From JALZEG01 sp046263255 (lineage in GTDB: Bacteria; Actinomycetota; CADDZG01; WHSQ01), in assembly GCA_046263255.1 (NCBI GenBank), contig JBHELD010000033.1:86510-150509 (forward strand): a DNA stretch of 64,000 bases, written 5' to 3'. Positions within the stretch are counted from its first letter, which is position 1, and each line of letters begins with the position of its first letter. This document shows positions 39,873-48,933 of the stretch, in pieces. The notes under the pieces are model-generated. The model did no database searches and had not been told where the DNA came from. It saw only the letters and a list, made by a program, of their open reading frames with translations. Position numbers and translations under genes: made by a program.

Positions 39873-40082
39873 ATGTGCCGAAGCATCAAGACCCTTCGGG
39901 GCGAGAACCCGACACAGGAGGAGATCGAGGCCGCCGCGCTCCAGTTCGTCAGGAAGATCAGCGGCTACCGCCAGCCGTCGCGCGCGAACCGGGAGGTCTT
40001 CGACAGGGCCGTACGGGACGTGACCGGTGCGGCGCGGGTGCTGCTGGACGACCTCGTGACGCCGGCGCGCCGAGCCGGCTGA
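39873..40082 (+). CDS. DUF2277 family small protein
   Basis: A 69-residue protein beginning MCRSIKTLRGENPTQEEIEA, which closely matches the conserved opening of DUF2277 proteins (MCRxIxxLR). The rest is helical (AALQFVRKISGYRQP, FDRAVRDVTGAARVLLDDL). These short soluble proteins are widespread in actinobacteria and have no assigned function. The invariant N-terminal Cys-Arg suggests a functional terminus. It is followed 66 bp later by the DsrE-like gene. Confidence 0.88.
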   Translation: MCRSIKTLRGENPTQEEIEAAALQFVRKISGYRQPSRANREVFDRAVRDVTGAARVLLDDLVTPARRAG

Positions 40083-40148
40083 CGTTCGCGTTGCGCGCTC
40101 CGGCGCGTGGTGGCAGGCTCGCCTCCCCTACCAGCAGGAGGTGAGCAG

Positions 40149-40511
40149 TTGGCGTCGATCCTGGTGCACATCACGAGCGGCCCGGAGCGGCCGTCGCAGG
40201 TTGCGTTGGGCATGCTCGTCGCGCGGACCGCGCTCGAGGACGGCCATTCCGTCACGTTGTTCCTCGCGTCCGACGCGGTCCAGGTGATCCGCGACCCCCT
40301 GCTCGACTCGATGCAGGGAGTCGGGCTCGGGAGCGTGCGCGAGCACTTCGACGGCATCGCCGCGGCCGGCGGAGAGGTCTACCTCTCGAAGATGTCGTCG
40401 GCGGCGCGCGGGGTCACGGACGACGACGTCCGGGACAAGCCGGCGCGCTGGGCGACACCGCACGACCTCGTCCGGCTCATCGTGGAGCACGACCGGACCG
40501 TCACGTACTAG
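40149..40511 (+). CDS. DsrE/DsrF-like family protein
   Basis: A 120-residue alpha/beta protein with the DsrE-like pattern: ILVHITSGPERPSQVALGMLVARTALEDGHSVTLFL in pieces (first strand, helix, second strand), then GLGSVREHFDGIAAAGGEVYLSK. Family members include sulfur-relay subunits and many uncharacterised stress proteins. No conserved catalytic cysteine is visible, so sulfur transfer is unlikely. The TTG at 40149 is the start because CAGGAGG lies just upstream, and the longer reading has no ribosome site. Confidence 0.75.
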   Translation: MASILVHITSGPERPSQVALGMLVARTALEDGHSVTLFLASDAVQVIRDPLLDSMQGVGLGSVREHFDGIAAAGGEVYLSKMSSAARGVTDDDVRDKPARWATPHDLVRLIVEHDRTVTY

Positions 40512-40622
40512 GGGCCCCCGGCCCTGTTCCTCTCGGCGCCGATCGAGGCGGCGAGGTCATGGCCTCAGCACGTCACGAGGCTGGACAATGGGCGCCTCGT
40601 CCACGCCACCCGGGAGGCAATC

Positions 40623-41594
40623 GTGGAATACCGGCATCTCGGCCGCAGCGGCGTCCAGGTCTCGCGGCTGTGCCTCGGCACGATGAACTTCGGCCCCGAG
40701 ACGTCCGAGGCCGACGCGCACGCGCTCATGGACCGTGCCCTCGAGCTCGGCATCAACTTCTTCGACACCGCGAACGTCTACGGCTGGAAGAAGGGCGAGG
40801 GCGTGACCGAGCAGATCGTCGGCCGGTGGTTCGCGCAGGGCGGGGGGCGCCGCGACAAGACCGTGATCGCCACCAAGCTCTACGGCTCGATGAGCGACTG
40901 GCCCAACGACACGTTCCTCTCGGCGCGCAACATCAGACACGCGTGCGACGGCTCGCTGAGACGTCTGCAGACGGACCACGTCGACCTCTACCAGATGCAC
41001 CACGTCGACCGCGCCACGCCGTGGGACGAGATCTGGGAGGCCATGGAGGTCCTGCGTGCGCAGGGCAAGATCCTGTACGTCGGCTCGAGCAACTTCGCCG
41101 GCTGGCACATCGTGAGGGCGCAGGGCGTCGCGGCGCGTCGCAACTTCACCGGGCTCGTGTCGGAGCAGTCGATCTACAACCTGGCGACGCGCGCGGTCGA
41201 GCTCGAGGTCCTGCCGGCGTGTCTCGATCTCGGCCTGGGCGTGATCCCGTGGAGCCCTCTGCACGGGGGGCTGCTGGGGGGCGTGCTCAAGAAGGAGCGG
41301 GAGGGCAAACGGCGGCAGAAGGGGCGGGCTAAGGACGCCCTGGAGGCGCGGCGCCCGCAGATCCAGGAGTACGAGGACTTCTGCGACGAGATCGGTGAGG
41401 AGCCGGCGACGGTCGCGCTCGCCTGGCTGCTGCAGCGGCCGGCGGTGACGGCGCCGATCGTGGGGCCGCGCACGATGGAGCAGCTCGACGCCTCGACGCG
41501 GGCGCTGAAGGTGACCCTGGGGCCGGACGAGCTGGCGCGCCTGGACGAGATCTGGCCGGGCCACAAGCCGGCGCCGGAGGACTACGCCTGGTAG
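40623..41594 (+). CDS. Aldo/keto reductase family oxidoreductase
   Basis: An NADPH-dependent cytoplasmic reductase of carbonyl compounds. The 323-residue protein has the AKR barrel and catalytic tetrad regions: FFDTANVYGWKKGEG (Asp and Tyr), VIATKLYG (Lys) and YQMHHVD (His). The cofactor region is IVGPRTMEQLDASTRAL near the C-terminus. EYRHLGRSGVQVSRLCLGTM is the typical N-terminus of the subgroup related to YajO/Tas. GTG at 40623 follows GGGAGG. Substrate unknown. It stands alone between the DsrE-like and alkB genes. Confidence 0.9.
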   Translation: MEYRHLGRSGVQVSRLCLGTMNFGPETSEADAHALMDRALELGINFFDTANVYGWKKGEGVTEQIVGRWFAQGGGRRDKTVIATKLYGSMSDWPNDTFLSARNIRHACDGSLRRLQTDHVDLYQMHHVDRATPWDEIWEAMEVLRAQGKILYVGSSNFAGWHIVRAQGVAARRNFTGLVSEQSIYNLATRAVELEVLPACLDLGLGVIPWSPLHGGLLGGVLKKEREGKRRQKGRAKDALEARRPQIQEYEDFCDEIGEEPATVALAWLLQRPAVTAPIVGPRTMEQLDASTRALKVTLGPDELARLDEIWPGHKPAPEDYAW

Positions 41595-41716
41595 CTACAG
41601 GTTGTCGCAGCCGATGCCGAGGTCCTCTTCCGCTCCCGGCCGGGGCACAATCGATCCGGGCTCGTCTGCGCCCGCACGTCGATCGAGAGGAGAGGGAGAG
41701 ACCTCCCGCCTGGAAG

Positions 41717-42379
41717 ATGGGGACGACACGCGACCTGTCCTGGCAGCCGACGCTGTTCGACACGGAAGCGCCGGGCTTCGACGCGTCGTTTGCGTCGCTC
41801 CGCCGGATCGAGCTCGACCCCGAGGCGTGGGTCGACTACGCGCCCGGATGGGTGAGCGGATCGGACGACCTGTTCGCGCAGGTCCTCGAAGAGCGCGACT
41901 GGGGGCAGCGATCGCGCCGCATGTACGAGGGCAGGGTCGTCGAGCCGCGCCTGACCGCTCCGTGGAACGTCCGCTCGGGCGAGGAGCTGCGCCCGCCCGT
42001 CCTCGAGGACATCCGGCGGGCGCTGTCGGAGCGCTACGGCACCGAGTTCGACTCCGTCGGCTTCAACCTCTACCGCGACGGGCGCGACAGCGTCGCGTGG
42101 CACGGCGACCACATCAAGAAGGAGATAGAAGAGCCTCTGGTCGCGCTCGTGTCGCTGGGCGAGCCGCGGCGGTTCCTACTGAGGCCGAAGGGCGGCGGCA
42201 GCTCGCGCGCGTTCATGCTGGGACGCGGCGACCTCCTCGTCACGGGCGGCAAGACGCAGCGAACCTGGGAGCACAGCGTCCCGAAGGTCGCGCAGGCAGG
42301 TCCTCGGATCTCGCTTGCGTACCGCCACGGGCTCGACCCGCGGGCGTACGCGCACAAGAAGAAGGTCGAGGAGAGCTAG
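41717..42379 (+). CDS. Alpha-ketoglutarate-dependent dioxygenase, AlkB family
   Basis: Oxidative demethylase of alkylated nucleic acids using Fe(II), oxygen and 2-oxoglutarate. The 220-residue protein has VAWHGDHIKK (the HxD iron ligands), the distal histidine in TWEHSVPK and the two arginines in PRISLAYRHG that bind 2-oxoglutarate. FNLYRDGRDSVAWH is the typical strand before the HxD. It lacks fusion partners and is soluble. A GGAAG just before ATG 41717 supports the start. No adjacent Ada or AlkA gene is seen. Confidence 0.9.
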   Translation: MGTTRDLSWQPTLFDTEAPGFDASFASLRRIELDPEAWVDYAPGWVSGSDDLFAQVLEERDWGQRSRRMYEGRVVEPRLTAPWNVRSGEELRPPVLEDIRRALSERYGTEFDSVGFNLYRDGRDSVAWHGDHIKKEIEEPLVALVSLGEPRRFLLRPKGGGSSRAFMLGRGDLLVTGGKTQRTWEHSVPKVAQAGPRISLAYRHGLDPRAYAHKKKVEES

Positions 42380-42425
42380 CGGCGCCGGCCGGACCGGCAC
42401 CGGGGCCCTCTCGGGTCCCTGCTCC

Positions 42426-42460
42426 CTACGGTATGGTAGGTTACCCTTACGTAACCGTAG
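42426..42460. promoter_or_regulatory. Nested palindromic operator upstream of desaturase-TetR operon
   Basis: CTACGGT (42426-42432) and ACCGTAG (42454-42460) are inverted repeats enclosing a second pair, GGTTAC (42439-42444) and GTAACC (42451-42456). The site ends 27 bp before the desaturase ATG. It is the likely binding site for the TetR regulator encoded downstream. Confidence 0.7.
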
Positions 42461-42487
42461 GAAGCTGACTTGACGAAGGGAGACCCG

Positions 42488-43456
42488 ATGACACCCACGG
42501 CGCTCGAGGAGCGTTTTGCAGTCGCCACGCCGTCCGCGCCGGCCGTTCCCGGAGTCCGCACGCTGGAGCCGAAGGTCGCGCGCCTGCAGCGCCGCCTCGT
42601 GCTCGTCGTCACGATCGTCCCGTTCCTCGGGTTCCTCGCGGCGGTGTGGTCGCTGTGGGGGACGGGCCTGACCGCGCTCGACGCGTCGCTGCTCGCGGCG
42701 ATGTACGTCACGACCGGGCTGGGCGTGACCGTCGGGTTCCACCGCTACCTCACCCATCAGGGGTTCGAGGCGGCGCCGTGGCTCCGCGCAGCTCTCGCGA
42801 TCACCGGCTCGATGGCGATCCAGGGCCCGGTCATCCGGTGGGTCGCCGACCACCGGCGCCACCACGCGTTCTCGGATCAACCGGGTGATCCGCACTCCCC
42901 CCACCTCGACGAGGGACCGGGACTGAAGGGCGTCCTGAAGGGGCTCTGGCACGCGCACATCGGCTGGTTCTTCGACGAGGAGCAGACCTCGGCGAAGCGG
43001 TGGGCGCCCGACCTCGTCAAGGACCCGATGATGCGGAGGATCGATGCCCTCTTCCCGCTGTGGGCCTTCCTCTCGTTCGCGCTGCCGCCGGCCGTCGGCG
43101 GCGCGGTCACGGGGACGTTCGGCGGGGCGGTCAGCGCGTTCCTGTGGGGCAGCCTCGCGCGGATCTTCTTCCTCCACCACGTGACGTGGAGCGTGAACTC
43201 GATCTGCCACTTCTACGGGAACCGCCCGTACAAGACGACCGACTACAGCACGAACAACTGGCCGCTGGCGATCGTGAGCTTCGGCGAGTCGTGGCACAAC
43301 AACCACCACGCGTTCCCGACGTCTGCCGTGCACGGCATAGAGAGACGCCAGCTGGACGTCAGCGGGATCCTCATCCGTCTTCTCCAGAGGCTGCGCGTGG
43401 TGCGGGACGTGAAGGTCGTCACGCCCAAGCAGCTGGCCGGCAAGCGCGTGCAGTAG
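42488..43456 (+). CDS. Membrane acyl-CoA (delta-9-type) fatty acid desaturase
   Basis: Introduces a double bond into a fatty acyl chain using a di-iron centre. The 322-residue protein has the three histidine boxes HRYLTH, HRRHHAF and HNNHHAFP, spaced as in stearoyl-CoA desaturases, and four hydrophobic segments (LVVTIVPFLGFLAAVWSLWG, LLAAMYVTTGLGVTVGF and two later). ATG 42488 is used, with GGGAGA upstream, rather than a TTG at 42470. The next gene, 3 bp away, encodes a TetR regulator, and a nested palindrome precedes the operon, so expression is probably controlled by membrane lipid or acyl-CoA state. Confidence 0.92.
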   Translation: MTPTALEERFAVATPSAPAVPGVRTLEPKVARLQRRLVLVVTIVPFLGFLAAVWSLWGTGLTALDASLLAAMYVTTGLGVTVGFHRYLTHQGFEAAPWLRAALAITGSMAIQGPVIRWVADHRRHHAFSDQPGDPHSPHLDEGPGLKGVLKGLWHAHIGWFFDEEQTSAKRWAPDLVKDPMMRRIDALFPLWAFLSFALPPAVGGAVTGTFGGAVSAFLWGSLARIFFLHHVTWSVNSICHFYGNRPYKTTDYSTNNWPLAIVSFGESWHNNHHAFPTSAVHGIERRQLDVSGILIRLLQRLRVVRDVKVVTPKQLAGKRVQ

Positions 43457-43459
43457 CCG

Positions 43460-44086
43460 GTGGGGGCGAAGCAGTCCCGGGTCCGGATGACGGGTCAGGA
43501 GCGGCGAGCGCAGCTGCTGGACGTGGGCCGGGCCGTGTTCGCGGAGCGCGGCTACGAGGCCGCGTCCGTCGAGGAGATCGCGGGCCGCGCCCAGATCACC
43601 AAGCCCGTCGTGTACGAGCACTTCAGCGGCAAGGAGGGGCTCTACGCGGTCATCGTCGACCGCGAGGTCCAGACGCTGCTGAGCCGCATCACGCAGTCGC
43701 TCGAGGGCTCCCACCCGCGCGCGCTGCTCGAGCAGGCGGCCGTAGCGTTCCTCGGCTACATCGAGGCCGAGCCGGAGGGCTTCCGCATCCTCGTGCGCGA
43801 CTCCCCCGTCACGAGCGCCACGGGGACGCTTGCGAGCGTCATCGGCGACATCGCGATGCAGGTGGAGTACATCCTGCGAAACCAGTTCCGCGAGCGCGGC
43901 TTCGACACGAAGCTCTCGCCGCTCTACTCGCAGGCGCTGGTGGGGATGGTGGCGCTCGTCGGCCAGTGGTGGCTGGACGCGGGCAAGCCGAAGAAGGAGG
44001 TCGTGGCCGCGCACCTCGTGAACCTGGCGTGGAACGGCCTGAAGGGCCTGGAGGCGAAGCCCGTGCTGAAGGGCTCGGGGGCCTAG
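43460..44086 (+). CDS. TetR/AcrR family transcriptional regulator
   Basis: A 208-residue repressor-type protein. The N-terminal helix-turn-helix is RRAQLLDVGRAVFAERGYEA, then VEEIAGRAQITKPVVYEHFS with the KPVVYEHFSGKEGLY stretch typical of TetR. The C-terminal half (about 70-208) is an all-helical ligand domain. GTG 43460 lies 3 bp after the desaturase stop; an ATG at 43487 is an alternative. The gene order and the palindrome at 42426-42460 suggest it controls its own operon, sensing acyl-CoA or a fatty acid, which is inference from similar regulator-desaturase pairs. Confidence 0.88.
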   Translation: MGAKQSRVRMTGQERRAQLLDVGRAVFAERGYEAASVEEIAGRAQITKPVVYEHFSGKEGLYAVIVDREVQTLLSRITQSLEGSHPRALLEQAAVAFLGYIEAEPEGFRILVRDSPVTSATGTLASVIGDIAMQVEYILRNQFRERGFDTKLSPLYSQALVGMVALVGQWWLDAGKPKKEVVAAHLVNLAWNGLKGLEAKPVLKGSGA

Positions 44087-44180
44087 CGCGAGCCTGGCGC
44101 TCGTCGCCGATCCTTGACCGCCGGCTACGCGAGGCTCCCATTGGGCGGCAACCTGCCGCGCGGCGGGCGCCGATCTTGAT

Positions 44181-44214
44181 GGGGGTGATGGTTCCGGACT
44201 GCACCATCGCCCCC
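44181..44214 (+). terminator. Terminator of the desaturase-TetR operon
   Basis: GGGGGTGATGGT (44181-44192) pairs with ACCATCGCCCCC (44203-44214), with one G-U pair and a 10-nt loop, followed by GTCGGTTTGG. It lies 95 bp after the TetR stop. Confidence 0.7.
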
Positions 44215-44359
44215 GTCGGTTTGGCTGCGCCCGCTCGAAGGAGGGTCGCGCGATCAGGCCGCCGGCGCCGGCCGGAGGTCGCACCCAGCCCGCGGGGAGG
44301 AAGTGGACGCCGGGGGACGAACTAGCCCATAAGCCCCCCATCCAGGAGGTCCTTTCTCT

Positions 44360-46153
44360 ATGCCCGACCTGTGGAAGAACGCCCCCGGAGCCGTGCGCCC
44401 TTCCTTCCTTCGCTCCGCCGCACGGAGGCTCGCGGGCTCGCTGCTCGTCGGCGCGCTATCGGTCGGCGTGGCGTGGGCCGGCGCCGGTCTGCTCCCCGTG
44501 AGCACGACGCAGGATGCCGTCGACGTCCCCGCGGCCCCGGCGCCGCGCCGGGCGCCCGAGGGCGAGGTCGTCGCCGCAGGCCAGGCGCCCCGGCTCGACC
44601 TCGCGTCGGGGCAGCTTCTCGCCGGCGCGGCGAAGGTGTCGCTGCGGCCCGAGCCCGAGAAGTACGGCGGCGTCTGGGAGCAGGACTACGACAAGTGCGC
44701 CAACCTCGCGCCGAACCAGGAGGGCGTGCAGGAGGGACTGATGCACGTCGCCGACTTCCGGGTGCGGTGGGCCGAGAACACCGACTGCATCTTCATGGGC
44801 GGGTACGGCATCGGTCCGATGAACCCGATCGTGAAGTGGGACGACGAGTACGGGCTGTGGTCCCGCTCGGTCGCGATGAGCGACGGCACCGACACCGTGG
44901 TGCTCACGCTGATCGACGCGGTGTACTGGGAGGCGCACTACAACAACCTGTGCGACGGCTGCGGGTTCATCGACCTCGCGGCCGACCTCGCTGCCGCGAC
45001 GGGGCTGAAACCCGAAAGCTTCATCTTCGCGTCGACGCACAGCCACACGTCGCCCGACTTCATCGGCGGCTGGGGCGGCGTCCCGGCGTGGTACATGGAG
45101 CAGGCGGCCGCGTCGCTCGAGGCGTCCGCGACCCAGGCCGTCGCGGCGATGGAGCCGGCGGTGCTCGAGGCCGGGGAAGTCGTGGCCCGCCAGTTCAACG
45201 GGGAGCGCCGCGACTTCTACCGCTCGGCCGAGGACGACGGCCTCTCGTGGTTCCGTCTCGTCGACGCGGACGACCAGCCGAGCCCGGAGGTGTGCACGAC
45301 GCCGTCGCCCGAGCCGACGCAGCCGCCGAACAACGGAAACGGCAACGGGTTCGGCAACGCCGGCAAGGCGACGCCGGCACCGTCGCCCAGCCCGATCTGC
45401 ACGCCTCCGAACCCCGGGAAGGCGATCGCTACCGTCGGCGCGTACGCGGCGCACCCCGTCACCGCCGACGAGAGCACCGGCACCGCCGACGCGGACTTCC
45501 CCGCGGTGTTCGCGAAGCGGGTCGAGGAGTCGTTCGGGGGCGTCGGTATGTTCCTGCAGACCGGCCTCGGCAACATGTCGCCGCGCGGGAACAAGGTCGA
45601 GATGGGCAACGGCCTCGCGTCGCTGATCCCCCCGATCGGCGCCGGGAGGCAGGTCGCGAACCCCGACGTCCGCGTCGGCCGCTCCTTCTGGGACCAGCCC
45701 GTCACGAACGTGCCGCTGGGGAGCCTCGGCGTCGCCGGCTTCTTCGACCGCAAGTTCAACGAGACGCCGGCGGCGGTCGCCGAGGGCAAGGGACCCGAGA
45801 ACCGCAAGTGCCGCTCCGCGTCGCCGGTTTCGGTCCGCACCTCGGTGAGCGCGGCCAAGATCGGGTCGCTGTGGATCACGGGCGGCCCGGGCGAGCTCTT
45901 CTCGAACCTGACGAACACGATCGAAGAGCGCAACCCGAACGGCGTCACGCTCGCGCTCGGCCTCGTTAACGACGGGCTCGGCTACATCGTGCAGAGCTTC
46001 GAGACCGACCACGTCGGGAGGCAGGGGGCGGGCTTCGTCGGGACCGCCGGCCCGGTGGGCATCGCGGAGTACGAGGATGCGTACTCGATCGACCACTGCT
46101 TCGGCGACGCGGTCCTCGAGAACACGATCAGGCTCCTCGGCTCCCTCGGGTAG
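44360..46153 (+). CDS. Exported neutral/alkaline ceramidase-like protein 1
   Basis: A 597-residue protein with a signal or anchor (LAGSLLVGALSVGVAWAGAG) and a ceramidase-like N-terminal domain. AAKVSLRPEPEKYGGVWEQD, IFMGGYG and FIFASTHSHTSPDFIGG (the histidine pair that binds zinc in neutral ceramidases) are present, as are AAHPVTADE and LQTGLGNMSP. An unusual Pro/Asn/Gly-rich insert (TTPSPEPTQPPNNGNG to SPSPICTPPNPG, near residues 310-350) splits the domain. ATG 44360 follows AGGAGG. It is 4 bp upstream of the PHP hydrolase gene. Amide hydrolysis is plausible, but the substrate is unproven. Confidence 0.8.
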   Translation: MPDLWKNAPGAVRPSFLRSAARRLAGSLLVGALSVGVAWAGAGLLPVSTTQDAVDVPAAPAPRRAPEGEVVAAGQAPRLDLASGQLLAGAAKVSLRPEPEKYGGVWEQDYDKCANLAPNQEGVQEGLMHVADFRVRWAENTDCIFMGGYGIGPMNPIVKWDDEYGLWSRSVAMSDGTDTVVLTLIDAVYWEAHYNNLCDGCGFIDLAADLAAATGLKPESFIFASTHSHTSPDFIGGWGGVPAWYMEQAAASLEASATQAVAAMEPAVLEAGEVVARQFNGERRDFYRSAEDDGLSWFRLVDADDQPSPEVCTTPSPEPTQPPNNGNGNGFGNAGKATPAPSPSPICTPPNPGKAIATVGAYAAHPVTADESTGTADADFPAVFAKRVEESFGGVGMFLQTGLGNMSPRGNKVEMGNGLASLIPPIGAGRQVANPDVRVGRSFWDQPVTNVPLGSLGVAGFFDRKFNETPAAVAEGKGPENRKCRSASPVSVRTSVSAAKIGSLWITGGPGELFSNLTNTIEERNPNGVTLALGLVNDGLGYIVQSFETDHVGRQGAGFVGTAGPVGIAEYEDAYSIDHCFGDAVLENTIRLLGSLG

Positions 46154-46157
46154 GACC

Positions 46158-47633
46158 GTGCGGCGCAAGCTCGTCGTGGCAACCGCAGCTGCGCTGGCGC
46201 TGGTGCCGCTCCTCGCGGCGCGCGGCCCCGCGCAGCCGGGATCGGGGTGCACGTGGCTTGCGGGCGACCTGCACGTGCACACGACCTTCTCGCACGACTC
46301 CTACGGGGGGCCCGCAGACGACAACACCGGGCCCGACGAGGCGTACACGCTCGGCCACCCGGTCGCGGGCCAGTTCGCCGTCGCGGCGGTAAGGGGCCTC
46401 GACTTCCTCGCGATCACCGACCACAACGACGTTCGCTCGCAGGCGGATCCGGGGTTCGGGAGCGGAGGCGTCATCCCGATTCCGGGTTACGAGGCGTCGT
46501 ATCGGGGGCACGCCCAGATGCTCGGGGCGCGCCTTGTATACGAGGGCTCTCACGCGACGGCCGCGGACGTGCAGAACCTTGCGAACAGGCTGCGGACGGA
46601 CGGCGGCGTGTTCCAGATCAACCATCCGGCCGAAGGATCGACGGACTTCCCGCACGACCGTGACTGGGCCTACGGCGACGCCGTCGTTCCGGACACGGTC
46701 GAGGTCTGGAACATCTCGCGGCTGTGGCAGCCGCCGCTTCCTTCGGGCTCGTCGAACGACGACGCGATCAGGTTCTGGGAGGGCTTTCTCGACGCGGGGC
46801 GCCGCGTGGGCGCAACGGGGGAAAGCGACAACCACTACCTCGCCACGGCGGCGGTCCAGGGCGTGGGCCAGCCGACGACGTGGGTATGCGCGCGTGAGGC
46901 CTCGGTCGACGGCGTGCTGGCGGGCGTTCGCGCCGGGCGTACGTTCGTCTCGCACCAGCCGCCCGCGCACTCCGGGCCGCGCCTCTTCTTGGAGGGCGAC
47001 GCGGACCGCGACGGCGCCTTCGAGGCGATCGTTGGAGACGTCGTGCCCCCCGAAACCCCCCTGCGGGTCCGCGTGGTCGGCGCGCCGGGCGCGCTGCTGG
47101 ACGTCCGCGGGACACGCGGCCGGTCGCTCGCCGAGGGCGTCGTCGTGGACGGAACCGAGTTCTCGTACGAGGTCACGCCCGCGGGGAACGTGACGTGGGT
47201 GCGGGCCGAGATCTACGAGCCCGACGCCGGCGCCGAGCGCGCCGCGGCGTGCGACGGCCTCTTCGGCGGCGAGACGACCTACTGCCGCAACGACCTGGCG
47301 GTGCTTGCGATGACCTCCGCGATCTATCTCGCGGAGCCGTTCGACCCGTCTACGACGCTGACGTACGACGGCCCCTCCAGCGCGCGCGTCGGATCGGTCG
47401 CGGCGTTGTCTGCGACCCTCCTCGCATCGAACGGCCCGGTAGAGGGCGCTTCGGTCACGTTCGTCTACAGGGGCCGCGAATACCCGGCAGTGACCGACGG
47501 CGGCGGCCGCGCGTCGGCGACGTTGAAGGTCACGGGCCCGCCGGGGACCTACGACCTGTCCGCGACGTACGGGGGATCGGGCGGTTACTCCCCCAGCTCC
47601 TGGAGCGGGACTTTCACGGTCACCACCCCCTGA
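46158..47633 (+). CDS. Exported CehA/McbA-type PHP-domain metallohydrolase
   Basis: A 491-residue protein with a short signal peptide (RRKLVVATAAALALVPLLAARG). A PHP-type metal domain follows: GDLHVHTTFSHDS, FLAITDHNDVRS, FQINHPAEG and GATGESDNHYL carry the expected His/Asp ligands. This subgroup includes phosphoesterases and carbamate hydrolases, so the exact reaction is not fixed. The C-terminal 100 residues (SARVGSVAALSATLLASNGP, VTFVYRGREYPAVTDGGG) form an Ig-like domain. GTG 46158 starts 4 bp after the ceramidase-like stop; the longer open frame upstream overlaps that gene and was rejected. Confidence 0.82.
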   Translation: MRRKLVVATAAALALVPLLAARGPAQPGSGCTWLAGDLHVHTTFSHDSYGGPADDNTGPDEAYTLGHPVAGQFAVAAVRGLDFLAITDHNDVRSQADPGFGSGGVIPIPGYEASYRGHAQMLGARLVYEGSHATAADVQNLANRLRTDGGVFQINHPAEGSTDFPHDRDWAYGDAVVPDTVEVWNISRLWQPPLPSGSSNDDAIRFWEGFLDAGRRVGATGESDNHYLATAAVQGVGQPTTWVCAREASVDGVLAGVRAGRTFVSHQPPAHSGPRLFLEGDADRDGAFEAIVGDVVPPETPLRVRVVGAPGALLDVRGTRGRSLAEGVVVDGTEFSYEVTPAGNVTWVRAEIYEPDAGAERAAACDGLFGGETTYCRNDLAVLAMTSAIYLAEPFDPSTTLTYDGPSSARVGSVAALSATLLASNGPVEGASVTFVYRGREYPAVTDGGGRASATLKVTGPPGTYDLSATYGGSGGYSPSSWSGTFTVTTP

Positions 47634-47696
47634 CGCACAGCCTGGGGGCGCCGGCGCGAGGATTGCCGGAGCGCGCCGGGGGGAAGGAGTCACGTC

Positions 47697-48908
47697 GTGA
47701 GCGCGGGTCGGAGGCGAATCGTTCGGGCGGCCGTGGTCGGGCTGGTCTCGTTGGCGCTCGTCCCGACGACGCCCGCGACGGCCGAGGTCGACAAGTCCGA
47801 CAACCTCCGCCGGACCTACACGTTCACGTACGAGGGCACGGTGTATCCGCCCGAGACGTCCGACGACTACTTCAAGGGCGGCACGGACATGGCGTTCTCC
47901 GGCCGCCTCGTCTACGCGATGCAGCAGGGCGAGAGCGGCGGCGTCCACATCGTCAAGAGGACGCGGACGCGCCGGGGGCACGTGAAGATCGGCTTCGTCC
48001 CGTGCCCCGGGGAGCAGAACGACGTCGAGGTCGTCAAGCCGGGGCTGATCGCGATCGGCTACCACAGCTCGCAGTGCAACGTCACCGGCGGCGGCATCCG
48101 TCTCATCGACGTCGAGAACCCGTCGCGGCCGCGCTACCTGGGTAGCGTCTCCTTCACCGGCGGCACGCACACGCTGACGAAGTATCCCGGGGAGCCGCTG
48201 ATCTACTCGTCGCCGAACGGCCTGGGGAACATCAGGGGCGTCGAGCAGATCATCGACGTGTCGAACCCGAACAAGCCCGAGGTCGTCGCGAGCTACCCGA
48301 ACCGCGCGAACGCGTGTCACGACCTGACGTTCTACGTAAAGGGCGACAAGAAGCTCGCGTTCTGCCCGGGGTCGGACCGCACGGAGATCTGGGACGTCTC
48401 GGATCCGCTGGCGCCGGTGCCGCTCAGCGAGATCGTCAACCCGTCGATCTTCTACCACCACTCCGCCGTGGCGACCCACGACGGCAACTACCTCGTCATC
48501 GGCGACGAGAACACCGAGGCCGACGAGTGCGAAGGCGGTACGACCGGCGCGCTGTGGGTGTACGACATCTCCGACCCGGCTCTGCCGCAGCCGGTGACCT
48601 ACTTCGGGATCTCGCGCGGCCAGGCCCCCGGGAGCGTCGGATCCGACCGCGAGAGCTACTGCACCGCTCACCTCTTCAACTTCATCCCGGGCACATACGT
48701 GATGGTCGCCGCCTGGTACGCGGCAGGGCTGAACGTGATCGACTTCAGCGACCCCGAGAACCCCGTCGAGATCGCGCACTACCTCGGGTCCGGCGAGGAC
48801 TACGCGAACTACTGGTCGGCGTATTGGCACAAGGGACGCATCTACGCGAACGACCGCACCCGGGGTCTCGACGTCTTCCGCCCCAAGGGCATCCCGCCGC
48901 AGGACTAG
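47697..48908 (+). CDS. Exported LVIVD-repeat beta-propeller protein, divergent copy
   Basis: A 403-residue protein starting at GTG 47697 behind AAGGAG, with a signal peptide ending near PATA-E. LVIVD-like repeats occur throughout: IRLIDVENPSRPRYLG, QIIDVSNPNKPEVVAS, EIWDVSDPLAPVPLS, WVYDISDPALPQPVT and NVIDFSDPENPVEIAH. A conserved-looking segment FYHHSAVATHDGNYLVIGDE could bind metal. It is only distantly like the three minus-strand propellers, sharing the repeat but not the CxLxC block. It closes the ceramidase-like/PHP hydrolase unit. No reaction can be assigned. Confidence 0.82.
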   Translation: MSAGRRRIVRAAVVGLVSLALVPTTPATAEVDKSDNLRRTYTFTYEGTVYPPETSDDYFKGGTDMAFSGRLVYAMQQGESGGVHIVKRTRTRRGHVKIGFVPCPGEQNDVEVVKPGLIAIGYHSSQCNVTGGGIRLIDVENPSRPRYLGSVSFTGGTHTLTKYPGEPLIYSSPNGLGNIRGVEQIIDVSNPNKPEVVASYPNRANACHDLTFYVKGDKKLAFCPGSDRTEIWDVSDPLAPVPLSEIVNPSIFYHHSAVATHDGNYLVIGDENTEADECEGGTTGALWVYDISDPALPQPVTYFGISRGQAPGSVGSDRESYCTAHLFNFIPGTYVMVAAWYAAGLNVIDFSDPENPVEIAHYLGSGEDYANYWSAYWHKGRIYANDRTRGLDVFRPKGIPPQD

Positions 48909-48933
48909 CCGACGCTCGAACCGAGCAGGGCGT

